From NCBI RefSeq assembly GCF_000764305.2, contig NW_025932041.1:449478-513477 (forward strand): a stretch of 64,000 bases of DNA, in the 5' to 3' direction. This DNA comes from Hyalella azteca. Lineage: Eukaryota > Arthropoda > Malacostraca > Amphipoda > Hyalellidae. Of this stretch, positions 25,001-36,700 are shown in pieces. The translations under genes were made by a program, and so were the position numbers. A model generated the notes under the pieces. The model saw nothing but the letters and a program-made list of their open reading frames with translations, did not search any database and was not told where the DNA came from. The stretch's first letter is position 1; every line of letters starts with the position of its first letter.

Positions 25001-25583
25001 GTTTATGTTAATACAAACATGCTTATTTATAGTATAACAACACTAATTCAATTAAAACCATTCGCCCTGATATTTCAAGCAGAGATTAGCTCCATTCAAA
25101 GAATTTGTAGTTATTCATACTGTAGGTCTTGCACTAATGTATTTTTTTAAATAATGCGAATATTTGAGCCAGATTACATTCAGAGAAATTTCAGCCCATA
25201 GAAACGAGTCATCCGGATAAGCATGGTTGAAGTAATATTAGTTGAAGTAATATTAGTTCAACCATGCGTATAAGAGGGTCATAGGGACGCAATTTATATA
25301 CGTCACAGATCAGCAGCTGCTCATGTCAAGTCCATTATATTATTATTGAAATTGCATTGTCATTTGTTTGAAAATTTCTCTAGAATTACAAACACTAGCC
25401 CGGAGGCCCAGAACTCTGGAAAAAAAATTAACGCGCTGACGCTTATGGGAGCTGTGAGTTAGGCATGCAAATGGTACCAAAACAGGGTATTTAGCGTAAT
25501 GCGTAAAAATTTGCAAAAAAAATCTTAAAAAAACTCGCAGGAAGATATTGTGAACATTTTGAATAATATCCTGCGTAAATCAA
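22055..25583. other. Intergenic, no gene recognised
   Basis: Only short open frames. A small inverted repeat GCATGGTTGAA / TTCAACCATGC with a direct repeat inside lies at about 25221-25266. Confidence 0.45.
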
Positions 25584-25836
25584 CAGTTGTGGCTGTCCAG
25601 TGGTTACAGTTCAGAGTACCAAGATTGGCGCAGAGAGGCGAGGGGTCGATCACAACTCTGCGCGCCAGTTTCTGGTCAGAATCGGCAAGGAGGCCGGGCG
25701 GTTAAGCACAGCGAATTGTAGCAGTGAGTTGCGAGTTCGAGACCGCAAAATTCTGTGAATGTTCTGCGATGTTAAAAATCGGCGACAGGCCTACGGCCTA
25801 CTAAAGCTGAAACCGCTATTATTATTATTATTATAA
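25584..25836 (+). mobile_element. Dimeric tRNA-derived SINE, diverged copy
   Basis: Same order as the better copy near 47.8 kb: CCAGTGGTTACAGTTCAGAG (first A-box region), a decayed B-box GGGTCGATCA, then GGAGGCCGGGCGGTTAAGCA (second A-box region), GCGAGTTCGAGACCGC (second B-box), AATCGGCGACAGGCCTACGG and a TTA microsatellite tail. It lies between genes. Confidence 0.85.
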
Positions 25837-26329
25837 TATGGTTATGATCGTTTATGATTTAACAAGGATGGGCGTGGAAACCCTGCTATGAAAATTCGTG
25901 TTGAAAAATTTTCCAGAGTGTCCCAGTGGGGGAAAATTTAGTTTTTACGGTCAATGCAACTTATAGGTCCTCAATTATAAAAAAATTTTGTTCCAGTCAT
26001 TGTAATTGTTGCACCAATCAGTAAGTAATTAGTGATAAGTAATAATAACAAGGTGAATTGAAATGCCGTCAATGGCATTGTTTGGCAAAGGATTGGGATA
26101 ACAAGTTGAATTTGTTGAAATGAGATTTATTCGGATGTAACTAGGAAATAATGATATAAAATGATGAACTACCGTGGATAATGCAAAGTATTCACGCAAA
26201 CAAGTTTTAGAAATGACCAAACATTGGATCCGCAGTTTCGGCTGACTTTGACTTCAAAGTGATTTGACCGTTAGTTTCCCTCCAACAAAAGTATTGCTTC
26301 TCAAACAACAGCCTAAGCTGCCTAAAAAT

Positions 26330-26385
26330 TTAATACTATTATTATTAACAGGCACTCATCAGGCGGCAGGCGCGCCCTGTGGCTG
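26330..26385 (-). repeat. Possible LINE/SINE 3' tail fragment
   Basis: On the minus strand AATCAGCCACAGGGC, a GC-rich palindromic piece and a TAATAATAATA run have the same layout as the 3' tail of the SINEs and LINE here, but with several mismatches. Confidence 0.35.
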
Positions 26386-26650
26386 ATTATGAATTATGTT
26401 TTGTTATTTTTATGATCTGATCGTTAGGTCTAATTCGTGGATTTGGTTAAAAAGTTCTATTCATATATTAAAAATTAGAATTAGCTATTGAATTTCTAAT
26501 TTTGTACAATTGTATTTGTACTGAACTGACTACTTTCTTTCTCAAATTTTCTGTGCATAGCCCTAGTTGCCAACCAGAAATTTTTTCAAGTCAGTTCATT
26601 TTTAACTACCTTATCTACCTACTCAACATATAAACTGATAATGATATGGA

Positions 26651-26690
26651 ACTTGAGGGAGAGTCTAAAAAACTCTCTGCTTTGCCACTA
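26651..26690. repeat. Dispersed repeat fragment, inverted relative to 30.85 and 48.47 kb
   Basis: GAGAGTCTAAAAAACTCTCT then GCTTTGCCACTA matches the reverse complement of 30848-30905 and of a piece near 48470. Together with 30.85 kb it brackets the nested transposon cluster as an inverted repeat. Confidence 0.65.
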
Positions 26691-26928
26691 TGAATTTTAT
26701 TGATACCTATCACATTATTCTCAAATCTCATATTTGTCTGACACATTAAGGATGAATCGAGAAATGAAAAACTCTAAAAAAAATCGTATATGTTACTCGA
26801 GGACTCGAGGTCTGTTTGCTTTACGTGACTCTCAAAACACCGCACGACGCACCACGGCACCAGCAATGATGAAACGTCACAAAATTTTGCCATATTTATT
26901 TAAAAGCCTTTAGCATGCAAACCTACCA

Positions 26929-27475
26929 GGCCACTATGCAGAGGGTGGATGCAGCGTTGCCAATATATGGATTTTTAAGCCCAAAACGTCGCCGGCCATT
27001 TTAAAGATGCGTCGCCGGGTAATTTTTAATGAAAAGCCCTTTACGCTGAGTAATGACGAACTATTTACAAGCCACGAACTTATTTAAAGGTTGCATGCAC
27101 GTGTTACCCCAAATAACTAATTTTACCCTAAAAACAGTCTGATTGTACAGCAAGTGTCAAGTGAACACGTAATAAAGCAGTCTGACTGCTCTAATGTGAC
27201 TGAAACTACGCAATCAAAAAAACGTTGTTTACATTTTTTGCGGGAACTCATCGCAACTGATTTCCGGACAAGCTTCGCTGCATCGTAATCCATCCAACGT
27301 ACCGGAAACCTTACTTTTTTTTCTAAATAGTTGACCGAAGACTGAGAAATATATTAAATGCAAGAATTTCAATCTAAATGTGTCAGCAAGATCTTCTGAA
27401 GGCGAAAATTTGGCTACTGAAGCGTCGCCAAAGATCTTGCAATATTCATCCACTCTCTGCACAGTGGCTACCAGG
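26929..27475. mobile_element. MITE inserted in transposon copy A, about 547 bp
   Basis: Absent from copy B at the matching site (CAAACCTACCAAATCC). Ends are inverted: GCCACTATGCAGAGGGTGG on the left and, on the right, the complement of GCCACTGTGCAGAGAGTGG. CTACCA occurs on both sides. The terminal repeat resembles hAT-type ends, but the target duplication is unclear. A partial copy of its left interior recurs near 32.25-32.34 kb. Confidence 0.75.
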
Positions 27476-27595
27476 CTACCAAATCCCTATATTCCGACAC
27501 TGTGTGTGACTAGGCTATATTTGGCACGTGGTGAGACCGCTGAGATGTATTTCAACCGCGCTTCAAATTTTACTAATACGTAATTCCGACATCCA

Positions 27596-27978
27596 TGGTG
27601 GCAATCCATAGGTTATTCAAAAGAACCTGTTCTTATGTCATTTTGAACCGATCAATGCTTCTTTACGGACCGATCGTAAAACACCTTCACCGGCAAAAGC
27701 TTTTGCACTTCTGAAGAAAGTCAGCTGACAGCTACACTGGCCGTGGGGCGTGGTGGACCAAATTTGAATTTGAATGCATCCACTTGAAATCCTATCGACT
27801 CATTCGACTGTATAGTATACAACTTACAAGTCAATGAAGTCATAGAGCCTAAATTTTAAATATCTCTAAAAAAATTTACGTTTCTGCATGTATTATAATG
27901 CTGTTAACATTAGCAAACTTTGAATTATCTCTGATGCAGCAAACGCATAAGTACTCACAATAATTCCCTGCCACCATG
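27596..27978. mobile_element. Small insertion in transposon copy A, about 383 bp, with 10-bp direct repeats
   Basis: CCGACATCCA occurs at 27586-27595 and 27979-27988, directly flanking the insertion, and only once-equivalent in copy B. The ends TGGTGGCA and TGCCACCA are short inverted repeats. A 9-11 bp duplication is typical of Mutator-like elements, so that class is possible. Confidence 0.6.
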
Positions 27979-28689
27979 CCGACATCCACGTGTTCAAATT
28001 CCGATTGCTATGTGAGCTGTATTGGAATATGACATGGCTTTGAATTAGAACACTATTGAATATTGAGCACTAATTAATTAGGCTTTTAATTAACAGTTAT
28101 TAAGCTTTTAATTAAGAAAATTTTAATTTTTGCACACAGCTTGGAACGAGCTGTGTGTGTCCAATTCAAGTTGTGTCAGAATTAGTTTTTATGTGTCTAA
28201 ATCAATTTCTCAACTTAATCATCTATTAATTTATTTACCACTTAAAATCAGCAAATACAAGTATACTTAAAGGATTCCTAATATATTCACAAACGTATTT
28301 AAAAGTCTCAAACCATAATATTCTTTCTACACAAACAGTTTATCACTATTTGGTAGAGCAACTGAGCAAGGTCACCTGTCAACTTTGACACATTTTTGGT
28401 TGATCTCATTGGGTGGCATGCACCGTCTCTCTTTGGATTTCAACATTTTCCTGCTAGATGGCCCAGACCTAGTATTTTGGCAGTAGTTTGTCACGCAAAT
28501 GTATGACGTCGCTATTTCAACCAATAGACAACCATCAACAAATGCATGGAACTAAAACAAAGCTTAATATAAAGGAAAAACTAGAGAGGTGTCAGAACTC
28601 GGAATTACCCACGATGTCGGAATATACCGCGTTTACCCTATTGAGTGTTGAACTGTGTCACTGTTATTAGCAATGTTAGGAATGTTAGG

Positions 28690-28815
28690 TAGGGTAACCT
28701 GTAAATGTGGTATATTCTGACACTTTAAGGACATAGCAAAAAATAAATGGCTAAAAATACACCGTACACGCAACTCGAGTTCTGTTTGCTTTACATCACT
28801 CTCAAAACACCGCAC
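28690..28815. mobile_element. Truncated left end of the same transposon family, copy C
   Basis: GTAAATGTGGTATATTCTGACA to CTCTCAAAACACCGCAC (first string shortened: GTAAATGTGGTATATTCTGA) aligns with the first 125 bp of copy B, which begins immediately after it at a TA. Copy B therefore probably inserted into, or duplicated next to, copy C. Confidence 0.75.
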
Positions 28816-28817
28816 TA

Positions 28818-30842
28818 GGGTAAACGTGGTATATTCCAACACTTTAAGGACGTAGCAAAAAATGAATGGCTCTAAAAAATACACCATATGTGCAACTCAA
28901 GTTCTGTTTGCTTTACATCACTCTCAAAACACTGCACTACGCGCCAGCAACAATGAAACGTCATAAAATGTTGCCATATTTAGTTAAAAGCCTTTAGAAT
29001 GCAAACCTACCAAATCCATATATTCCGACACTGTGTGTGACTAAATTTGGCATTTTGTGAGACTAATTCCAGCCGCGCTTCAAACTCTACCAATTCATAA
29101 TGCCGACACTCTTGTGTTCGAATTCCGATTTGCTGTGTGAGCTGTATTGGAATATGACACAGCTTGGAATTAGAACACTATTGAATATTGAACACTACTT
29201 ATGAGCTATATTTACTACACTTTTAATTAAGAGCTATTGAGCTTTTAATTAACCCTTTATGCCCTGGCGTGACGAATTCGTTACACCAGGGACTAGCTAC
29301 CTTTTCCAACAATTTCACGCTTTCTGTCATTTTTTTCGAAAAATTCACAGGATTAAAAAAAGTCTTAGATTTATTTTTTACATATGTGTACCAAGTTTCA
29401 AAGTTATCTGTCAGTAAATAACCGAAATATAATTTCCAATTTCCAATGGCAATGTCCAATTTCTTATGGAAATTCTATTTTGGTTATTTACTAACAGATA
29501 ATTTTGAAACTTGGTACACATATGTAAAAGATAAATCTAAGACTTTTTTGTTCATAGGAATTTTTCGAAAAAAGTGAAAGAAAATGTGAAATTCTTAGAA
29601 AACCGCCAAAAAGGGGGTACTGTAGAAATCTATCTCCTATGATTTTCAAGCTACAACATTGAGACGCATATCATTAGATGCGTAAGGACCATATCTATCC
29701 ATTGGTCCTTGCTGTTTTTCGAAATTCTAATTTTTGTGGGTGGGGTGGGCATTTAAAAAAAAATTATTTCTCCCCCACCCTTTCGAATTTCCCCTCCCCT
29801 TTTTTCAAAATATTTTCAAAACTTTAACGAAATTGAAAAAAAGCTTCAACCAATCTCTAGATCTTTTACTTGCGAATCGAACGGTTTATTTCTCATTGCT
29901 GTAGCTTAAAAACTCTGGGAGGAAATAGGTTTGCAGTGACAATAAGTGTGAATGTTCAGTAGAGCGCAACTAAGTCCCAAAATAGGCATTCAAGGTGACA
30001 TGGATGCAAGACTAGACATTACTGGAGCCGAAATTCAGTCAAGGATAGTGGGAACAACTGCATGAGCACCATCCCACACGACAGCAGCCGGGTAACTAGT
30101 CTTCAGGTTGCATATTTATGTGCCCAACCAATAATTTTCGCCTATATTAAATGTGAAAGAACTCCCCCACCCCTAACACTTTCACGAACTGTCGTCATGG
30201 CATAAATCAACGTACAGAGATGATTTTGGTACCATTGGATAGGTCAGAATGTCAGCTTCAAAGTGAGACTTAAAACCGAAAAAGTGAATTTTACGATTTT
30301 TGTCCCAGAAATTCAGGGCGTAAAGGGTTAAGAAAATTGTAATTTTTGCACACAGCTTGGAACGAGCTGTGTCTGTCTAATTCCAAGCTGTATCGGAATT
30401 AGTTTTTATGTGTCTAAAACTGTTTCTTAACTTAATCATTTATTAATTTTTTTACCACTTGAAATCAGCAAATACAAGTATACGGTACTTAAAGGATTCC
30501 TAATATATTTACAGGCATATTTAAAAGTCTCAAACAAATATATTCTTTCTAGTTTCTACACAAACAGTTTATCATTATTTGGTAGAGCAAGGTCAACTAT
30601 CAACTTTGACACATTTTTTGATGTTCTCACTGGGTGATGCGCATTGTCTCTCTTTGGATCTCAAGATTTTCCCACCAGACGGCCCAGACTTAGTGTTATG
30701 GCAATAGTATGGCGCGCAAAAGTATGATGTCACTATTTCAACCATTAACAAAAGCATGGAACTAAGAAAAAGCTTAATATAAAGGAAAAAAGTTGAGTAG
30801 TGTCGGAATTACCCACGATGTCGGAATATACCGCGTTTACCC
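28818..30842. mobile_element. TA-flanked inverted-repeat DNA transposon, copy B, carrying a piggyBac-like MITE
   Basis: Left end GGGTAAACGTGGTATATTCC and right end GGAATATACCGCGTTTACCC are inverted repeats differing at one position, both flanked by TA (28816-28817 and 30843-30844). Without the 1075-bp insertion and its TTAA the element is about 946 bp. No transposase is encoded, so it was mobilised in trans. It aligns with copy A along its whole length outside insertions. Confidence 0.88.
29253..30327. mobile_element. piggyBac-like non-autonomous element inserted at TTAA
   Basis: TTAA at 29249-29252 and 30328-30331 flank ends CCCTTTATGCCCTGG and CAGGGCGTAAAGGG, which are inverted repeats with one mismatch in the first 13 bp. 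Copy A has the uninterrupted site with a single TTAA at 28112-28115. TTAA duplication with CCC...GGG ends is the piggyBac hallmark. Internally, 29380-29530 holds a large imperfect palindrome around AATTTCCAATTTCCAATGG. No transposase frame. Confidence 0.9.
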
Positions 30843-30847
30843 TAGCC

Positions 30848-30960
30848 AGTGGCAGAGTTTTTTAGTGGCAAAGCAGAGCGATTTTTAGACTCTCCTCAAG
30901 TTCAATTTTAAGTCCTGTAATATAAGTAGATCAGCAAAGTATCATGGATACAAGAATAGT
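30848..30960. repeat. Dispersed repeat, related to 48.47 kb and 26.65 kb
   Basis: Contains GTGGCAAAGCAGAGCGATTT, AGTCCTGTAATATAAGTAGA and CAAAGTATCATGGATAC. The 48440-48575 segment has the same blocks in the same order. Confidence 0.7.
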
Positions 30961-31818
30961 AACAAACCAGAGATTTTTTATAACAGCACTTCTCTTCAAC
31001 TTCACTTTTTTTTTTTTGTCTGTCTGCTACAAATCATATAATTGATATTTAACACACTTCTACCTGTCCAATCAATCGTAAATTTTGCACACTTGTAAAC
31101 TTGCGTAAAGTTAGAGACAATGCATGAATCAATTGACAGAATAAATACTTTTTTTTAATATTCTTTCATTGGGCATCAGTCAGAGTTCAGAGTTGCATTT
31201 CAATTTTTTTAACAAGCATACTGGCAACTTTCTTCCCTGGCATACTGGTGTACATCCTAACAAGTAACAACAACAAACCACACCTTCCACTTTCCAGACC
31301 ATGGCAATTGGCCCAACCAGGATGTCAATATAACTTATAAGATCAAAATGGGATGGCTGATGAAGATCCTCAAAAGATGCCAATGTAAGGACAGAAAGGT
31401 CAAGGTGGCTGATCATTGCTGCTGATGATGATCCTCAAAAATTGCCAATGCACGGTCAATGTGACTGATGAAGATCCTGACACTGATGGGGGTTGAGGCG
31501 CTGAGGCAAGGTTGAGGTGGCTGATGAATTTCAAAAGATGCCAATATCTTGAACTGAAAAGCCCTACTCTACAGCCTGGGTCACTGCAAATTATCATTCA
31601 TGTCCTTAATGATGGTAATGCCCAATGTCCATTCCAATCATTGCGCATTGGCCGTAACAATCATAATGTACATACATCTGTGCCAAACATTGTGCATTGG
31701 CCATATTGATAAAAAATCACAATCTATGGAGAAGTTGAATTGGCAGCTGCCATCAGCGCGGTCTGCCTTGATCATACCTTGGTGTCTTTTTGGTGCCCTT
31801 GACCTATTGTCAGGCAGC

Positions 31819-31868
31819 AATATTAAGTGCTACCTGACTAAATAATATGTCAGGTAGCGCTTAATATT
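31819..31868. repeat. Hairpin with 20-bp arms and 10-nt loop
   Basis: AATATTAAGTGCTACCTGAC (31819-31838) and its complement at 31849-31868 with one mismatch, separated by TAAATAATAT. Confidence 0.85.
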
Positions 31869-32244
31869 TCTCAAATCCCTTAAATATTTCTCTTGCACCT
31901 GAGGACAAGGATTTGTTGACTGAAGAAGAGGGATAAGTCAAGACACTATCTGTTGGTGAAAACTATCTTGATATGGAGTGGTTATACATGAGAGATACAA
32001 TACAGGTATAGGCATCAACCTAAGGTTGAGGTAAATTTGACAAATGTGACACGATGGCATGCTTGTCAGTTACTGGAGGCTTTACTTAAATTCCCAGCCC
32101 TTTTATAGAATTATGACTTTGATCCAGTATATACTGTAGTCTTGTTCGTGTGATCTGGCACATGATGTTGTCTATGCAGACTAAGGTCATGTATTTCTTC
32201 ACCAATCTCTACCACATCTAGTGTATATTCCATATATTCACTAG

Positions 32245-32345
32245 ATGCCAGGGTGCAAGCAGCGTCGCCAATATATGGGTTTGTAAGCCCAAAGCGTCGC
32301 CAACCATTTTCAAGATCATTGCTGGGTAATTTTCAATGAGATCTC
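32245..32345. mobile_element. Fragment of the MITE found at 26929-27475
   Basis: GTCGCCAATATATGGGTTTG, AGCCCAAAGCGTCGCCAACC and GGGTAATTTTCAATGA match, in order, 26950-27035 of the insertion in copy A with scattered substitutions. Confidence 0.75.
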
Positions 32346-33764
32346 TGAGATCAGAGATGGATACAATATAGTTTGACTGGGCCTAATCTTTCAGGTTGCT
32401 GACGCTTGTTTAATACAAAGTCAAATACATGCAGGTAAAGTTCTAGACTGCACGAAGGTTAAATGTTTCTTAGGTAGGCAGTACATCGGAGCTCAGTACT
32501 CGTGGACACGCTGGAAATCTTTAAATCTAACAGTCGCCGCTCAGTAGAACTGTCTAGTTATGCTGGTCAAAATTTATAGTCATTCAACTTGCATAAATGA
32601 TCGTCTAAGCAGAAGGCAGAGCCAGTGGCAAGACCATAATCAAGGCTGGTCCTCTGGGTCTGCCATACTTGGTCCACTCATCCGGCCAACTTAGACAGCC
32701 AGTATCAATTACAGATAATCTAATGTACATATAGTCTCATATGTATATATAGGTAAGATATATAGACTATATTATATATAGATAATATATACATTTAGTC
32801 TCAATTACAGAAGATCTAATTTTAGAATATGATTATAATGAATATAATAGATGCCTAGTTGACACCTGACACTATGCTATGCCATATAAACTTTATTGTC
32901 TGGTGAGAGAGTTGGCTGTTGTTAGCTAGATTGGAATTTTTCTACTTTTGAATAAAATATTGTGACTCCAAAGTGACCAATTTTTATTCATTTTGAATCT
33001 TGCAGCACAATATTTCAGTTTTATCAACAATAAGATAAGAGATAGTTCATCTAGATTATTCTAGCAAGAATCTTGCAGTTCTGAATGCATCAGCAAAGCT
33101 CTAGTCACAGCTGGCACAGTAGATGTGTTCCATGCCAGGTTGTTGGTATGTGAGATGTGACATCAATTGCTGAATCTTGACTCTGGATCCTGCTCCTCCT
33201 TCTTGAGCTTGAATCCAGGATGAACATTCAAGATTTCTGAGCAGGCTGGAATTCTAATTTCTAGGACAATGCATAAAGCCTGTCATTTTTGGGTGGATGC
33301 ATGTCTAGAACCCCTAGGGTAGTAGCTTCTATGAACTACTACCCTAATTTGAGTTTTTCATCGGACAGATATTACTAATTTGTAGTTTGATCTTAAATTT
33401 ACGTTAATAAGTCCTAACTTCCTTGTATGATAGTCATGAGCTAAAACTGAAATTCGTCAGGCCATCCTTGAATTCTCTAATCATGACTGTTTCCAAATGT
33501 TTGACTGTGTTTTTAAAATCCAAATGTTTGTCATAAAATCCAGAATTTCCAGGGATATTACTTAGATTCATAGAACATAAACTCGTAACTTCTCACCAGA
33601 GGAGAAAAGAAAATATGTGCTTATTTTAGTTAGTTGCCTTGATTAGGACTAATTTATGCATTTCACTTTCACCAATTCCAGGGTCTTTGACCTGATTTAT
33701 TATTTAACTTGAATGACTAAGTTCTTTTTTTTTATTACAGGTGCAATATTTAAGTTATTTGAGG

Positions 33765-36700
33765 ATGCCTCTTCCCTCTACTCAAGACCTGGATGCCAGG
33801 TTTGCAGTTTTTCTTAATCCCATCAGAGATTTAACTAAAAATTGGGAAGTTGATATTGCAAAGGTAAGCTATTTTTTCTGTTTTATTGCTTGTAGAGAAA
33901 TATGATAGTCATATTAATGGAAAAATGTTGTGTGCTCTTATGTTAAAAGCAGAATAACTTGTTCATGTACGATATAATTATTTATTTCTTGCTTGCAGTA
34001 TCTGGAAGAATATTTGGAGGAGCTTCTGGAGGTCCAAATCACTTTTGATGGCGGGGAAACGGTGATGAACTTTGCTGAGGCTGCAATGCTAATACAAGGC
34101 TCTGCAACAGTGTACAGTAAAAAGGTGAGCACCATAAGTTTTGTTTAACAGATGTTATACAATGTGTGACAAATGCAACTATTATTTAGATTGTTTTTTT
34201 TTTTTGTGTTAATAGCTTTTTTTAACAGCAACAAGATGAATGACCTTCTGAATAAATATATACCCATATGTTTTTAATGTGCTGATGATAATTGTACTTT
34301 CAAAATGATCTAAAACATATATAATAATATTTCAACCTTGATATTTTTCAGGTAGAGTTTTTATGGCAAATGACACTTCAAATGCTTGAGTTATTGTCAA
34401 GTAAACGCAAATTTGAGTCCCACGATGGAGACAAAGCAACTGATGGTGCAGCTGCTGGTGGCAGTGGCAAAAATAAGCCTGGAGTTCATGACCAAACTGT
34501 TGATTTTCAACGCATAGATAATGTAGGAATGGGACGGAACATAACTATAAAAGAAGATGATGAAGTTGATCTGGATGAGTTTGGTCATAAAAAAACATTT
34601 TCATTTCTTCCTGCCACTCCTTTGCATCTGGTGGAAAAGGAAAGTGAGAAGTGCAAAAACAAAATTAATCTCTACCTGATCAATGGAGAAACCTTTGGTG
34701 GCAAAGATGACTTCCGGCTAAACAGATCTTATATGACCCCTGCTGGCCTAATGTGTTTGGACTTGCCAACTGAGCTGCTGCAGCGGAAAGATGAGCTTGG
34801 GCCGGCTGAAGATGGACCTTGCGCTCTTTCACCAATTAGAGAAGATCCTGAAGTGAGTGCTGTGTATCACCTGCTTCATGTGTAAATGATATTCTAAATC
34901 AACTGATTTATTTTATTGGCTATTTTAATTAGTTTGCATGTTATCATTCCTAAGGAACTAAAATTGTGCATAGGAGATTCAAAGGGGGTGTTACTTCTTA
35001 CTGTCACTCTTGTGTTATGTGCTGCTTATGTATTCAATTAAAATAATTTTAAAGACACTTTTGACAGAAGAAGAAAAAATTCTGTGCATAATATTAGATT
35101 CTGTGCAATATAAGATTTATCTTATATTCTATTTGGTTGTAAAATAAACTTGTGTTGGAGGGTTTTTTTGGGAAATTTTTCAGTGAATTAACATAGTTTT
35201 CAACAATTTTATTGTTAATTTTAGGTTTTCAAAGAATTAATCAAGTGTGAGATAACTGCTGCTCATTTTAATAACATCCCTTTGATGAATATTTTAGTGG
35301 AGAAATATTTTAGATTATTTGGAGACAATTTTGGTTACTGATCATTTTACAAAGCATTGACTGGTTAACAAATTATGTAGTTAGTAGCTGGAATGATGTT
35401 AATTATACAGATAAAAGATCCTGTTGGTATAGTAGTGCACAGTTTTTAAACAGAAGAATTTATTGCATAGGAAGCTTGTGGTATTTTAGTATAAATTCAC
35501 ATATATAGTTTATTAATATAAAATTTATTTCTTTTCTCATTAGTTGGAAGAAGACAATCATGATGGTTTTTCTCCTGGGCAACTCTCTCCTCTGCCTGTT
35601 TTTGGTAAGTCTTGATGCTATTTCAAAATTATTTTTGAAATACAAAAACTCATAAATACAACCTTTTGGCATGTGTGATCAGCTGCTGCAAATTCTTTGA
35701 TGCATAATAATCTGATGATGCATAATTTTTTATGTATTAAATCAGTTACTTGGCCCTGTCATTGATACAGTTTTGTCTGCCATGAGTTCTTTGCTCTGTG
35801 CCATGAGTTCTTTGCTCTGTGCCACGAGTTCTTTGCTCTGTGCCATGAGTTCTTTGCTCTGTGCCATGAGTTCTTTGCTCTGTGCTATGAGTTCTTGTGA
35901 AGCATTGCTTGGTAATTGGTTTGTGCCCTTTATTTTTTTCATAATAATTCTGTGAGGTCATTAATTCATCATCAACCAGTTTTATTGTTTTGATGTTCCT
36001 AATGATCAGGGTAGTTGATTTTTAATATGTGATGACACCGGCATGCCGCCATTCAGTAGTTAATTAGACTTCTAGCCACTTTTACATTGTTCAATACATT
36101 TTTGCTTACATATATAGCTTTGAAAATGTTCAGTACCTGTTTTAATGCCAATACCAATATATAAAAGCCTACACAATAGAAAAAAATGGAATTACTGTAT
36201 AGACTACATGAGTTCCCCAAAGTTCATGTGAAAGTTTTGCTGGACGAAACGTTTCATGCTGGTTTTTGTTGCCCTTGTAAATAAATTTATGGACGTTTAT
36301 GTGAAATATTGCAGAGGATCATGCAACAGAATTGAACCTCGGCCCATTGGAGGACGATGCAGGGTTTGCTGACGCTGCTGCAGTGTTCCCTGAGGCTGAA
36401 GGCTTCCCTGCCGTGGAAGTCGCTGCACCGCCCCTGGAGATGCGGAGGTTTGGGGGACCATCCATTCAATGAGTGTCGTTTCCACGTGATTAATGGAACT
36501 TGATGATGATTGGTTGATGTGTCAATCGGTATCTATGTGTGCTAATTGTTTAGTGATGTGGTGTGCAGCGTCAGGTGTGCAAATTGTTGTGTAATGTACC
36601 CATCACCAGTGGCACCAAATGTCGGGTGTTGTGCAAATCACCAGTTGCGCCAAATGTTCTGTGTGGTACAACATTATGTATGCCAATTGTTGGCTGTGCC

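Larger units (their letters stand above)
26725..28638. mobile_element. TA-flanked inverted-repeat DNA transposon, copy A, with two insertions
   Basis: The right end is intact: GGAATATACCGCGTTTACCC at 28619-28638 followed by TA. The left terminal repeat is decayed, but internal sequence from GACACATTAAGG onward aligns with copy B (28818-30842). Copy A is interrupted at 26929-27475 and 27596-27978 by sequence absent from copy B, and lacks copy B's 1075-bp insertion. No transposase frame is visible, so it is non-autonomous. TA flanks suggest the Tc1/mariner/pogo superfamily. Confidence 0.8.
30960..33740. other. Region upstream of NCAPH2; repeats, no coding sequence seen
   Basis: A 5' untranslated exon and promoter of NCAPH2 are expected here, since the first coding exon starts with an acceptor, but I cannot place them. 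Also present: diverged tandem GATGAAGATCCT repeats (31340-31530), a hairpin at 31819-31868, a MITE fragment near 32.25 kb, and a short hairpin TAGGGTAGTAG / CTACTACCCTA near 33315-33345. Confidence 0.5.

Noticed and set aside
34397..34588. Minus-strand frame opposite NCAPH2
   Set aside because: Shadow of the coding exon 34352-34852.
35742..35961. Repetitive open frames on both strands in an NCAPH2 intron
   Set aside because: Produced by the 21-bp repeat, which cannot introduce a stop once open.
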